From Enchytraeus crypticus (Eukaryota; Annelida; Clitellata; Enchytraeida; Enchytraeidae), in contig CAJHZI010000423.1 of the NCBI GenBank assembly GCA_905160935.1, positions 418,501 through 482,500 of the forward strand: 64,000 nucleotides of DNA. The letters run 5' to 3'. Positions within the stretch are counted from its first letter, which is position 1. Each line of letters opens with the position of its first letter. Shown here one piece after another: positions 1 to 31,485 of this stretch. Position numbers and translations under genes: made by a program. The notes beneath the pieces are model-generated. The model was not told the origin of the DNA. It did no database searches and saw only the letters and a program-made list of their open reading frames with translations.

Positions 1-12
1 GCAAGTATAGCT

Positions 13-152
13 GTGGCTGGAGCCAGTGGCGAAGTCGGTAAGTCACTCCACCGTGGATCAGTATGTGCAGGGGTTCAAATCTTGGATTCGCCGGTCACTG
101 ACATAGCTTTCGAGTGAGGAAACTGAAGTTAACCTTAGCTTTATCAGCTTTA
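13..152 (+). repeat. tRNA-derived SINE, family 1 (copy 1)
   Basis: The copy begins with an A-box-like segment (GCCAGTGGCGAAGTCGGTAAG, one base variants elsewhere) and has a B-box-like GGTTCAAATC at about 76-85. It ends with the family tail GAGGAAACTGA..GTTAACC. At least nine further copies lie in the window, most of them inside TAOK introns and on the plus strand. The body is too diverged and too long for a functional tRNA. Confidence 0.8.
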
Positions 153-295
153 AACTCAAATTCAAAGCTAGACTATGACAGTAAACTAAACATGTTCAGG
201 ATTTCAGTTATACTATAAAAAGTTCTATAACTATTCGTAGTTATACGTTATTTCAGTTATAATAACAATAATAATAACAATTAGAGTGCTCCAGT

Positions 296-402
296 CATCA
301 ATGACAACATCGAGCACTATTGAGACAAAATCAAGCCGGCGAGCAAAAATAAGGTCCAAAAACGGTTCAAATTTCAAAATCCAGAAATTCAGTCCAAAGT
401 AT
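296..402 (+). repeat. Solo subterminal repeat related to the 4830-6437 DNA transposon
   Basis: This segment starts with ATGACAACATCGAGCACT and runs through AAAAACGGTTCAAAT to CAGTCCAAAGTA. An almost identical copy lies inverted at 18108-18228. A looser version is the subterminal repeat of the element at 4830-6437. It lies downstream of the last PI synthase exon seen, so it could be in an intron or the 3' flank. Confidence 0.6.
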
Positions 403-451
403 ACATAATCAATAAAGTATACATAAGTTACACATAGTCTGAATAACGTAC

Positions 452-533
452 AGACAGGTCCAGGTGTGAAGTGAATGAGGTAAAGCATAGCAAAGAACAG
501 CTCGTTACCAGCACACATACAGAACAGTATCTT
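452..533 (-). CDS. CDIPT: CDIPT coding exon 5, last one seen
   Basis: Acceptor ATATTGCAG. Encodes KILFCMCAGNELFFAMLYL then IHFTPGPV, matching the CAGNELF block of the family, and leaves one base for the next codon. The donor GTACGT at 446-451 fits well. Reading through instead gives a tail of repeat origin. Confidence 0.88.
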
Positions 534-3500
534 CTGCAATATAGCATAAACAAATACAAAATACATACTATGTCATCATCATCTTCCCTTGAAAATACAT
601 CCTATGACATTTAAAAATTAGACTTTTTCTTTCAATGCAACATGTAATGTGCATTATTATCTTTGAATTATAATTATAATTATCAGATTATCTTACTACT
701 ACTTAAAAGGGCCCAAAGCAATGGCCATTTTCAAATTACCATTAGAACTTCCATAGAAGCCAGAATATGTTTAATAAACAATATTAGATAAATTAAAACC
801 TCAATTAGAGATAAGTGATTATACAGACCTTGATTCTTAATTCAAATCCAGTTCTTTTAATTCAAATTCACTTCTTAATTCAAATCCAGTTCAATCTATA
901 ATTACTACCTCTAGCATTATTGGCATTAAGAGTGCCATGGTGGTTCGTTGAATATCTAATCAGTGAATTAATACTGTTAAATACAGTATTAATTCACTGT
1001 ACTAATCTTTTAATTCTGTTTTCATCAGGATGAAAACTACAATGAAATAAAAGAATGGAGAGAAAGAAATCTTCAAAAACATGTCCACTTTATGCATGCT
1101 GTGAATTTAATTTAATGCAAACATTAATTGGTCAGTAATAACAGCATATGCGTGAGGTTAATAAAAATAAATTTAAAATAAACAGAATAATTAAAAGATT
1201 AATTAAATCAAGTAAACATTCTCATGCTTCATGTTGTTGCAAACAACCATCATTAAAAAATTTGTATACATAGTTAATAAATTTCATCAAACTTATTTCA
1301 TGAAGGATCCTCAAATCTCATTTCAATCCAAGTCCATTAATATATTCAATGCAATCAAAGGCTAGTAAAGCCCTATATTCTTTTGTTTGTAGTCTAAGAA
1401 CTAGACACAAGAACGAGTGATTACTCTGCGGAATTTGAATACTTTAAACACAAGCCGGATTTCCCGATTGATTTCACTGTAAATGAAGAGTAGTTATAAG
1501 TAATCATAAATATAAAGTTCCATTTATTTATTACTGACCCTGTTAGTATAGTAATGTCTGAGAATAGGGTTTCCAGAAAGATCTATCAGCTTGTGGCTGC
1601 AGCTCCCCTTCATGAACGCACTAAAACAATAGATTACATTAAGCCTATAACATTATATTATGATCATCATCATCATCTTCCCTTTATTCCCAGTTAAACT
1701 AGGGAAGAGATCTTCTCCACTCTTCTCTGTCTCATACCATATAATAACCAAAATAAGCCAATCAAATATCCAATAATATTATCAAGCCAATAATAGCCAA
1801 TCCCTAATAATAACCTATACCATTATATTTTAGCAATATATAACATTAAGCGCTCTGTCTCCTAGAACATTCGTATATACAAAGAAAATTAAGTTATAAT
1901 AGTCTACAGGTCGGAATTCATAACTCAAACATGTCATAAACATGTAGAAAAATAAAGCTTAAATAGGTATATTCTAGAATTGCTGAAAGCTATGACTTTA
2001 TAATCGAAAAAATAAAGAATTGTTAAATAAAACAACGAACCTCTGACAGTGAATCCAGTGACTAACGATGTCAATGATCATGACTAGCTGGAAGACAAAC
2101 ATCCAGCTAGGATAGAATGTGCACAAGACCACAAGCAGACACATTGTCGCGCATCTATCTGTCAACATGTCCAGGAATGCTCCAAACTTAGAACCTGCAT
2201 CAACAAAAAACTATATAATCAATCAATCAATCAATAAGAATTTAACATCCGGTTCCTCACCGTAAGACTATGTCAAAGACGTCAATACACAGCGTCAAGT
2301 GTATATCAATTTTACCAGTGGCTGCATGATACTGCAATATCAGTAATACTATGCCTAGAATTTACTAATAGTTAAAATACTGATGTACATTGTTAACAGT
2401 TAAATGTTTAAATATTAAAATAAAAATGTGTAGAGATAAATATAAGCTCAAAATAGAAAGATTAGCATGGTAGATAGTTATTGCAGTAAAGCAGAATATC
2501 TGATATAGCTCTTTTGTAAGACCTGATATCCTTTGAAGTTAATTTTAATAAACTCTATAATAATTTTGGTTCATAGTTAATGAAATACGATTTGATGATC
2601 AGTCATGCATGAAACTAAATACTGAACTAAATTTGCCTTCACAGTATGAAATTTCACTATTTAAAAATTAACAAATGCTTATAAATATTTAAACTAAATT
2701 CAAAATTAGCTATACAGCAAATTTAAAAAAAAATTTATAACACTGTAGGAAGTGGTTAGACAACCCTTTGAAAAATAGCTTACAATAAATAATGAAATAA
2801 CAGGGGTAAAAATCTTAAAGAACACATATTTTAAATAATATAAATAATAACAAGAAAAATAACGTAGCGATTTCCTGGAAGCAAAAATTTGAATTTTTAG
2901 ACATAAATTGCAATCGCTAATAAAATTATGACCACTATCCAAGATTACCTTGATTCAGCATGCGTGCAGCATGGCCATCTATGGCATCAAGAAAGCCGCT
3001 GATAATGTAAGCCCACGATGCTAGAACATGATTAGTGGGCATTACATAGAACGATACCAATGCCAGTACAATCCTCACATAGCCTGCAACACAGTAAAAG
3101 TAAGATTTAGAAAACAACTAAGTTCCCATTTACAGAGAATGTATCATAGAAAGTAGATACCACTGCTAATCAATTTAACAAAGGTTTAAGTTAACATAAC
3201 TTTCCTCGACCAAAGTTAGAATCTCCACATCTCACGTCCTAAGTCATCAGGGATAAATGATAGTTGCTGAACAATTCTTACGCCTGACTTTAATAATAAT
3301 ATATAATTATATATATTGTTACTAATTTAGTCTACAGGTCTGATATAGAAATAAGGTCAGAAATTGCAGCAAAAATGTCATGATATCAGAAAAAACAATT
3401 TTGCATGTAAAAGAGATATAAAAATTTTCTAACAAATATTGAGAAAAGTTGCTCTAAAAAGAAGTTGCTTAGTGTCTCACACTAGAATTTCCTTTGATTG

Positions 3501-3692
3501 TAGTTATAAAGAAACTACAATCAAAGGTATATACAATTATATACATGTACCTTCCTAATTAGCTCTTAATACATCTATAGTGGTGTACATAGACAAAAAT
3601 TAAATAAAGTTGAAAAGAAATTGGACTAATAGTAACATAAAATACAAACCAATAAGATTTGGCACAAACAGATACACATTTTCTTCTGTCAT
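452..3692 (-). CDS. CDIPT: Phosphatidylinositol synthase (CDP-diacylglycerol-inositol 3-phosphatidyltransferase), partial at C-terminus
   Basis: The enzyme joins CDP-diacylglycerol and myo-inositol to make phosphatidylinositol and CMP, normally in the ER membrane. Five exons splice in frame on the minus strand: 3650-3692, 2949-3083, 2041-2194, 1539-1620 and 452-533, all with GT donors and AG acceptors. They give about 165 residues. The complete CDP-alcohol phosphotransferase signature D-x2-DG-x2-AR-x8-G-x3-D-x3-D is present at residues 47-72 (DAIDGHAAR, then G64, D68 and D72), split between exons 2 and 3. Other conserved blocks are LFVPNLIGYVRI near the start, SHKLIDLSGNP, and CAGNELFFAMLYLIHF. 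Animal orthologues are about 213 residues, so roughly 48 C-terminal residues are missing. They should lie in an exon beyond the donor at 446-451, left of the window or unrecognised in 1-445. The start is the first ATG before LFVPN. The gene is divergent from TAOK. Confidence 0.93.
961..999. repeat. Perfect short inverted repeat
   Basis: Arms CAGTGAATTAATACTG and its exact complement, 16 bases each, separated by 7 bases. In the CDIPT exon 4 to exon 5 intron. One of several hairpins of this size in the window. Confidence 0.9.
1539..1620 (-). CDS. CDIPT: CDIPT coding exon 4
   Basis: Acceptor TGTTTTAG completes the Ser codon opened in exon 3. Encodes AFMKGSCSHKLIDLSGNP and the conserved LRHYYTNR. 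Donor GTCAGT, phase 0. Confidence 0.92.
1662..1745 (-). repeat. RTE-type LINE 3' tail fragment (family 2)
   Basis: On the minus strand this reads as the end of a LINE ORF (a DREEWRR-like remnant), followed by CCCAGTTTAAC-type sequence and a terminal GATGAT run. The same tail occurs at 16120-16250, 20615-20720, 23655-23845 and 44785-44815. Confidence 0.6.
2041..2194 (-). CDS. CDIPT: CDIPT coding exon 3
   Basis: Acceptor GATGCAG. Encodes the second half of the signature, SKFGAFLDMLTDRC, and two hydrophobic membrane segments ending at DIVSHWIHCQ. Ends in phase 2 with the donor GTTCGT. Confidence 0.92.
2949..3083 (-). CDS. CDIPT: CDIPT coding exon 2
   Basis: Acceptor TGTTGCAG, phase 1 in and phase 1 out. 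Encodes residues 15-60 including GYVRIV and the first half of the catalytic signature, DAIDGHAARMLNQ. Donor GTAATC. Confidence 0.93.
3492..3526. repeat. Perfect short inverted repeat
   Basis: Arms CTTTGATTGTAGTT and its exact complement with a 7-base spacer, in CDIPT intron 1. Confidence 0.88.
3650..3692 (-). CDS. CDIPT: CDIPT coding exon 1
   Basis: Encodes MTEENVYLFVPNLI and the first base of Gly15, phase 1, followed by the donor GTTTGT. It lies between two near-identical direct repeats of about 40 bases (3530-3573 and 3861-3903). Confidence 0.88.
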
Positions 3693-4829
3693 ATTCCTTT
3701 AGTCACCTGCTACAGCAATACTATATTGTGCTATTGAGGTAATTTAGCAACTTTATAAATGTTAGGTACATCAAAAATTCAAAGCAAAACTTAATTATGT
3801 GTGTAATTTAATTATATTTTATACACTTTTGAAATTTCTGAAATCAATCAATCATAGCCATATACAAATTATATACATGTACCTTCCTAATTAGCTCTTA
3901 ATTAGCATCAACAGCAGTTTTAAATGAAGAGTGTTATAGAGTTAATTAATTAGCATTCGTAAAAATATTAGATAACAGCAATGTTACTCAGACATACAAA
4001 AAACTTCCTCAATTTTAATAGGCCTAATAATAGAACTTAATTCATTACTATATTATATTTACGAGTACTAATATTAATTCAAATGTCATTTCAATTCCTA
4101 AAATATGTTACAATCAATTAAAAGTTACAATGAGAATTTTAAGTCATAAAAAATATAAAGGCAAACGTGCATTCGCATAGCACAACTACTTCTAAACTAA
4201 TAATATCGGACAAGTCGGTTTATAATACAGCTAATAGTGAATGTTGCAATCACTTTAATAATTAATCACGCCATATCACGACATACGCAACATATAACTT
4301 CATGGAATCATCAAGCCTACTGCTAAAGTGCGCAATATTCGACGCCACACTAAGCTAGTTTAGTTACGTTAGGTTAGATAAATTAAAACTATTTCACACT
4401 ACTCAATTCTGATGTAGACATGTATTGATTAAAATCATAATTAATATTTCTATATTTTGTTTTTGTGTTATGTTTATTTCACATTGTTTACAAATAAGCG
4501 CACTTCTCGATTTTCTTTTTCTGCATTGCTTAAATCGGAAATATTTTATTGAAATCACGGTGCAGTAACAAATTTAGTGTTTTTACTAATCAAGTCTTCA
4601 TTTTATCAATTACTAATAAGAACACTAGTGCAAATAGTTCTAATTATTTACTGTCGTGCAATAGTTAAACAGTTACGAGTAACTAGTTTAAACAAGTTTT
4701 TACTGTTATTGTTTAATGTTATTAGTTAGGGAAAAAGTTTAACTTTTTAATTTAACTTTAAATACTATATTGCTAAATAATTTTCTTTTACGATATTTTG
4801 TATGATGATGATGGGGTATGAAATTTATA
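3693..4829. other. CDIPT upstream flank
   Basis: AT-rich sequence with no coding signal. It should contain the CDIPT promoter and any 5' UTR. No TATA box or CpG-rich segment stands out. The second of the two 40-base direct repeats around CDIPT exon 1 lies at 3861-3903. Confidence 0.5.
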
Positions 4830-6437
4830 CGGTGGCTCGCAACTGCCATCTAATTTCTGAACTTTTTTTTTAATTAAAAAAACAAAACAAATTTCTTGTT
4901 ACTATAAATAGCCACTTTGTTACCATAAATAGATATCTGTGCTATTTATAGTAATCAAAATTTCTTAACTTTTTCTTATTAAAAAAACAAAACAAATTTC
5001 TTTGTTACTATAAATAGCCACTTGTAACTATAAATAGCACACTAGCAGTATCTATATCACCCATAATCGATGACAACATCCAGCACTCGATCTTGCATCA
5101 AAGGCTAGCTCTGTGCAAAAAATATAGCAAAAAATATAGTTTATTGTCTATGACAACTACGAGCACTCGGTGTCAAACCAAAGCCAAACCGATGAGTACA
5201 AAATTAGATCAAAAACGGTGCAAATCCAAAATTCAGTTAATTAGTCTGTGCCTCTATATCTGCTCTAACTTTCAGAGGAGCACCGTTGTAAGCACAAATA
5301 AGCCTACTCTGCAAGTAGTACCACGCCATAACTTTAGGATCATTATTGGTTTTGTAAACTTCTAACCAGATAATTTTCCCTAAAAATCCATCAATACAAC
5401 CACTGATGACAACATCGAGTCCATATGGTTTAAGTTTGTCATAGCCGTCAACATGCCATATATTATTTGGCCCTGTTGCATAATAGGCTCTGCGACGTAG
5501 CCGTTTTGCAGTTCTCAGCGCCACTCCAGTGGAATCAAAGACAGGATAAGCCGAGCATCTTCTCTGTAAACAACCAATCCTTCCTGCAATCATCGTGCAT
5601 GCATCCATCGGTAGTCGAGTAGGTAACCTGACTGCCTCAGAAGATTGTGTACAAATCTAAATATTTCTTCTATTGGCGATGAAACTGAGCGACGATAATT
5701 ATTTCCTGATCGCAAAATTCTGTGCAATGTTCTCTCGGATATAATAACGTTATGAGCTTGAGCCAGAACTGCCAATATCTGCGAGTACGAGAGCCCTGAA
5801 TGAAAGTAGGCTACAGACCAACTAACCTGGAATTTTGGTTTTGCACCGTTTTTGACCTAATTTTTTGCTCATCGGTTTGGCTTTGGCTCGAGATCGAGTG
5901 CACGATGTTGTCATAAACGATTTGACTGAGTATGACTAATTAACGGAATTTTGTATTTGCACCGTTTTTGACCTAATTTTGTGCTCATCGGTTTGGCTTT
6001 GGTTTGACACCGAGTGCTCGTAGTTGTCATAGACAATAAACTATATATTTTGCACAGAGCTATCCTTTGATTCAAGATCGAGTGCTGGATGTTGTCATCG
6101 ACTATGTGTGATATAGATACTGCTAGTGTGCTATTTATAGTTACAAGTGGCTATTTATAGTAACAAAGAAATTTGTTTTGTTTTTTTAATAAGAAAAAGT
6201 TAAGAAATTTTGATTACTATAAATAGCACAGATGTCTATTTATGGTAACAAAGTGGCTATTTATAGTAACAAGAAATTTGCTTTGTTTTTTAATTTAAAA
6301 AAGTTAAGAAATTTTGGTTACTATAAATAGCACACATGTCTATTTATAGTAACAAAGTAGCTATTTATAGTAACAAGAAATTTGTTTTGATTTTTAATAA
6401 AAAAGTTAAGAAATTAGCTGGCAGTTGCGAGCCACCG
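4830..6437. mobile_element. DDE/integrase-type DNA transposon with long terminal inverted repeats, degenerate
   Basis: The left end CGGTGGCTCGCAACTGCCA at 4830 is matched in inverse orientation at the right end, 6419-6437. The inverted repeats continue for about 400-600 bases. Each has an outer part built of repeats of CTATTTATAGTAACAA with AT runs, and an inner part with ATGACAACATCCAGCACTCG and AAAAACGGTGCAAA. Between the arms lies a broken transposase on the minus strand (5237-5775). The right arm carries an extra copy of the inner subrepeat. Flanks share AAATTTA, but the target duplication is unclear. The transposase resembles the rve-type protein found with IS3EU-like eukaryotic elements; the family name is an inference. 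Confidence 0.75.
5237..5775 (-). pseudogene. Integrase-core (rve-type DDE) transposase remnant
   Basis: Two overlapping minus-strand frames (5590-5775, then 5237-5608) make one protein piece broken by a frameshift near 5590-5608. The segment GPNNIWHVDGYDKLKPYG followed by GCIDGF and IIWLEVYKTNNDPKVMAWYY matches the catalytic core of a family of integrase-like transposases known in fish, cnidarians and other animals. The Asp in WHVDG and the Asp in CIDGF fit the first two catalytic acids. The third acid is not seen before the frame runs into the left inverted repeat. The N-terminal piece has a helix-turn-helix-like SERTLHRILRSGN. Not functional as it stands. Confidence 0.75.
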
Positions 6438-6913
6438 TAAATTTACGGATTGATTTAAATTAAAAGTTTTACTTTAGTCTTTTAGGCAGTCTACATATTT
6501 GCATTTCTATCTTGAATTTTTATATTTTTGTACAAAAATATTAATAATTCACCAATGCTCATATTAAGTAAAAATAAATAATTTAATTTGTTTTATTTTA
6601 AGTTATGCGTTCTCAAAAGTTATCTATAATTAGCCACTTAATGATAATTTATGTTTAGAACTTAAATACTTCTATGGTGCTATTATTTTGTTAATATGTT
6701 GTGGATAAATTGTACATTTTATCTCTTGGTTGTATTTTAATTTATGTTTCATCTGAGATAATTATTGTGTATCTCTGTGACAGTTATATCTTTATAGATG
6801 TTATCCGACTCGTTTCTATCCATATTTCAATATTTTGTATTATTTAGTTTTAAGATATAAAAGAGAATATAATTTATTTGAATTGAAAACTAGATTGTTA
6901 TATGTTCGTAAAT

Positions 6914-7013
6914 CAACAGATCGATGTTGTAATATGTTTTACCTGACCAACAGATCGATGTTGTAATATGTTTCACCTGATCAACAGGTCGATGTTGTAA
7001 TATGTTTCACCTT
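6914..7013. repeat. 34-base tandem repeat, three copies
   Basis: Unit begins CAACAGATCGATGTTGTAAT and ends ACCTGAYC. The copies differ by a few substitutions. Confidence 0.9.
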
Positions 7014-7171
7014 CAGGAGCAACAAAACCGTTTCATAAACAGTTGTTCGCAAAATTAAATTATTGCCATAAGACTTCTGAGGCTTAATTTCTAGAGAACA
7101 ATATTGGGGCCTAATGATTAAAATACTATGCAAAGTTGCAAAATTAGTAAGATAATTACAAATAACTAGAA

Positions 7172-7205
7172 CTGTGGTTAACTTACATGAGTAAGTTAAC
7201 CACAG
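7172..7205. repeat. Perfect short inverted repeat
   Basis: Arms CTGTGGTTAACTTAC and its exact complement, 15 bases each, with a 4-base loop. Confidence 0.92.
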
Positions 7206-7359
7206 ACGACAGGCCACGATTTTCTCTCAGTTTATTATAGTTAGATTTTGTTTGTGGGAAGGACTATAAAATTAGAAATTAATTTAGATAATCATTCGTT
7301 TTTATGTGACATAAATTTAATATGTAGAATAATAATGTTAGCATTATTTTTACGGATTA

Positions 7360-7625
7360 ACTTGTGAGCATTATAGAGTCATGCTTCTTCTTCTCTAAGT
7401 GCTGTGCCTGTTCCACCTGGGCGGTCATGGTCATATTCCTCCATATGTCTCTGTTTATTGTTGCTCTGATCATCTCTGTTTCAGTTAACTGCATCCATTT
7501 GCTAAGACTCTTAATAAACGTCATTCGTTGTCGACCCTTGCATCTTTTTCCTTCTATCATTTCTGTCACTACGGTATTTTCAACTATTTTGTTCCGCATA
7601 ATGTGTCCAAAAAATTTCATCTGTT
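7360..7625 (-). pseudogene. RTE-type LINE ORF C-terminal fragment
   Basis: The minus strand encodes KFFGHIMR, EMIEGKRCKGRQRM and EMIRATINRDIWRNM in order, the typical C-terminal region of RTE-type reverse transcriptases (a GHxxR block, then GKRxxGRxR). It is a different subfamily from the copy at 53965-55058. 5'-truncated, no RT domain. Confidence 0.7.
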
Positions 7626-7960
7626 GTCGTGCTAACCATCGCTAAATAACCATTAACATTTGTCTGCAGAATGAACTGTTAGAAAATGGCCTTCATAAAC
7701 TAAAAATATTTAAAATAAAATATTGAGCTTATCTGTTTTTTCTAGATTTAGTTTCTTTGTATAGTTGATCAAGAAGTTTTGATCAAAGTAGGCAATCCAA
7801 TGTAGGTTGTTAAATATTATATATTTTGGAGGCATCTTTGTCTAAGTTCTGGCATATTTTTCATAGCTTGTGTGTGTATGTTGCAGTTTCATGTAGCTTT
7901 TAAAGACTGTGATTCATGTAAACATCTTGTTGATGTGTTTCTTAAACTGCTGGAGATAGC

Positions 7961-28066
<20,106 letters not shown>

Positions 28067-28129
28067 TGGTTGTCGGTGAAAGTCGTTGTTAGAATTGATT
28101 TCTGTTTGTGGTTTAAGATGTTATATATT

Positions 28130-28266
28130 GGCTAGAGCCAATGGCGAAGTCGATAAGACACTCGATCGCGAATCAGTATGTGCGGGGTTCAAATCCTGGG
28201 CTCGCCGGTCACTGACATCGCTTTCGAGTGAGGAAACTGACGTTAGCATTAGCTTTACCAGCTTTA
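28130..28266 (+). repeat. tRNA-derived SINE, family 1 (copy 8), in the TAOK 3' region
   Basis: Full copy 63 bases after the TAOK stop codon, so it probably lies in the 3' UTR. Confidence 0.9.
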
Positions 28267-29639
28267 TTGCGTGTGTCTATCTGTATGTGTGCGCGTGAGT
28301 CTATCTGCATGTGCGTGTGTCTGTGTAGGTGTGTGTCTGTGTGTCTTTGTGGTGGCAGATGAAGAACTTGGATTTATTGTTTTTTTATCCTAGGATGAAT
28401 CGGAGGTTTGAACTTGGTGAAGTGATCTAGTCGAAGAACAGCTCCGAATTTTATTGCTTTGCCTGTGGCATATTATATTTTGAGTCAATTCATTCTGTTA
28501 AACGACATAAAATATGCTGATAATAGAATTTAGTGGAAACATATTTGCTTCTGGCTCATTCGTGCCAGTATCTTAGGTGTAGAATTCTAAATCTCTATAG
28601 CTGGCAGAAACAAAGTTTGAAGTTATTTTCATCTGGAAATCTCATCAGTGATTGGGAATCCGAGGAACGTTCTGATCTTCAACCGGAGTCCAAAACAAAC
28701 GTGGCTGAGTCAAAGCCTCTGTTAATATTCATCTAAAATTTGGTCTTCATCTAAAATTTGATCTTTTCTGCCTGTATATCGTTTTTGTAATCGAGCCACA
28801 TAAGCGTATGACTGTACTTATCTATTTTTTCATTTAGTTTTTCATGTAGGTATCAAATTGTGATCGTATCAGTTTCGTAGAACATTGCGTTGAAGATGTG
28901 CTGAAATGTGTTTTAACATTCACCGTTTAGAGCTATTGTGTAGGATGCACAGTTTAACATCTCTAACGTTTATCTCTTGCTCATTAACGAGTGTGATTGT
29001 AGGACTGTATAGAAGTTCTCGAGGTGAAACGTAGATTATGCATTACTATCTGATATTTCTTCATTGAACACTTACTATGATGATCAAATTTGCATGTCTT
29101 TCTAACGATATCTGTTAACAAATTAACTTTTACATGTTAGAAAGAGTCGAACGTTGTAGGATTTTATGATTTTTTTAGTTTCATTTTTTAATTACTAATG
29201 AATATTAAAACTATTTTCTTTAGCGTGTGTGTATGTATTGGTCAATATTAGTTACATAAATTACCGAAATCATAGTTACTGAGAATTTCCTCTACGTGAA
29301 ATACTAATATGACATAATTTTTATTGTAATGGGCTCTCAACTTGTTGATGGTATTCGTGCACTTGTAGCATATTGATAACGACTGCTAGTGTGAGAATGT
29401 TGTAGTTTACTCCAGACAGTCTCAGCAATAACCAAGGTTTTGTTCTCAACATTTGAAGCGCTTGTATTCACAGTTCTCTCTTGTTTGCTACTATCTGGTG
29501 TCTGATATTTTATGATGCCAGTAAAGTGTTACTGAGATTTTAGGAGTACCTGTTTAATGTGATTTTACTTAAGCTGATGTCAGATACATTTGCACAATGA
29601 TGTCAACCTTTGAAACATTAACAGTGCCATGGTGTCAGT

Positions 29640-29865
29640 ATCGGTGTCAGTTTAACGACATCATTTACAATGTTAGTTAGAATGTCAGTCATCATGTCAC
29701 TATGACGTAGATTATGATGTCAGTTATCGTGTCAGTATGACGTAGGTTATGATGTCACTATGACGTTAGTTATAATGTAGGTTATGATGTCAGTATAATG
29801 GCAGTCATCATGCAACTATGACGTAGATTATGACGTAGATTATGACGTAGATTATGATGATTGCA
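29640..29865. repeat. Degenerate ATGACGTAGATT / GATGTCAGT tandem repeat
   Basis: Units of 11-24 bases such as TATGACGTAGATTATGATGT, with a clean TATGACGTAGAT triplicate at 29817-29855. Confidence 0.85.
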
Positions 29866-30437
29866 GAACTGGCTGATATTTGTGATGTATATAGATAAAG
29901 AGCTAAAGAAACGTATTCTGTTAATGTATCTCTGCAGACTCTTTTTATTGCATTTATGAACTTGCGTGAAGGAATAACCGGAATTCTCTTCAGAATGGAG
30001 CAATCTTTGAAGGTGCTATCCTCAGATGTTTTTCTAATTGCTTCTTGTAGTCTGGGGCAATCTGATTGATTATTTTAAAGATTATATCTAATTGTATACT
30101 GATTTGAATGGCATGAGAAAGTTGCAGGTATTGAACGGAGGTGCAATTTATTTGAGTAAACGTTCCAGCTTCCTTGATCGAACACGCTTCTATGGATTTT
30201 TCTCAGTTTATTGTAACAATTGTGTATTCTTTGAGGGTTAGATGTAATACGGGTTATAAGCCTGTTTCAATGTTCAGTGTCATAAAGCAGGAGACGCATT
30301 TTTGGTTGATTAATTTGTACCTGATGAACGTTACATTCATTCTACTGCTTCAGCATTTTTGCAGATTATTATGCTGAAAGAATTGCTTCCGAAATGTAAT
30401 GACTTTTGAACAGATTAAGACCGAGTGAAACTTAAAA

Positions 30438-30520
30438 AGTTTAAACTTAAAAAGTTTAAACTATTTTAAGTTAAACTGTTTAAGGTGTTTAAAGTTTAAA
30501 ACGTTTAAAGTTTAAACTGC
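30438..30520. repeat. GTTTAAAC-rich palindromic cluster
   Basis: About seven copies of AAGTTTAAAC or close variants in 85 bases, each near-palindromic. Confidence 0.8.
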
Positions 30521-31439
30521 TGCTTCATCTTATCTCTGATCACATCCGCTGTACAGTTTAATTGTTAATTTAAACTTATGTAATTGCCTACAGACATTCA
30601 GGCTTCCAACCACATTGATGAATACCGATGGTTTCAGATTAATTTGAGATTTAAAATTTACACAACTATCTTTATTTAACATAATCGAAATCTACTGTAA
30701 TTTATAAAAAATTTATTAAATTTAGATTAATCTTCAGTGGATAAATACGTAAATTGTAAAACGTTTTATGTCGCCACTAAAATGGAAATTATGCAGTTTC
30801 TTGAATTTTTTAAAGGAATTTTCCCTTGTGCCCTCGCCTGCTGCTAACCCGTTGCAGATAGAGCCTGCTGTTATGCGTCCAGTTCTGTGTATTTATTGAT
30901 ATTAGTGGATTTAGTGCATTCCCACCTGATAATGCAAGACTTTACCTCTTGTTTTGTAAGCTGTGAAGTTTGACTTGTATTTATTTGTATTTAATGTTGT
31001 GCAGTATGCTACTAACAGTGGCCATTGTTTTGAAGTCCAGATTTTACATCATGTATTATGTATATTTTGATTTGTTTAGTACTCGTAATACTATGCCTTG
31101 CCGATTTGATTTAAGAAATACCGTTTTTTTCTAATGATGATAGCCTCAGTATAATCAATTCAACTCTTAAAACAAGACTATTTGTACTTGTTATCGTATT
31201 CTGGCATTTATCGTTGTAATTTGAAAAATAGTAGTGGATTAACGTCTGTTTCTTCTGACGTTCCTGGAAAATGTCGTGGAATGCTTGTTGTTTGTTAAAG
31301 AATTACGTAGACAAATTACTAGAATGTCTTATGTCGAATTGCTCTGATTGTGTGATATGGAACAGTTTTAATATGGAACTGTTTTTAATAGAGATTGAAG
31401 CATTGAAAACTAGTGAAATACTGACTAGTATATATTCAG

Positions 31440-31485
31440 TAGTCGTTTTGTAGTATTTACTATAGTACATACTACAAAATGACTA
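31440..31485. repeat. Short inverted repeat
   Basis: Arms AGTCGTTTTGTAGTA and TACTACAAAATGACT (one mismatch) separated by 14 bases. Fragments of the arm recur to about 31560. Confidence 0.82.

Larger units (their letters stand above)
6438..7886. other. TAOK upstream flank
   Basis: No conserved coding sequence. It holds a 34-base triplicate (6914-7013), a perfect hairpin (7172-7205) and an RTE LINE fragment (7360-7625). The TAOK promoter and an untranslated first exon should be here or further left, but none can be pointed to. Confidence 0.5.

Noticed and set aside
5237-5775. A host integrase-like gene
   Set aside because: The frame is broken by a shift, lacks the third catalytic acid and lies between long inverted repeats, so it is a transposon remnant.
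28533-28736. A small gene downstream of TAOK
   Set aside because: A 67-codon frame without a domain or splice context, in the probable TAOK 3' UTR.
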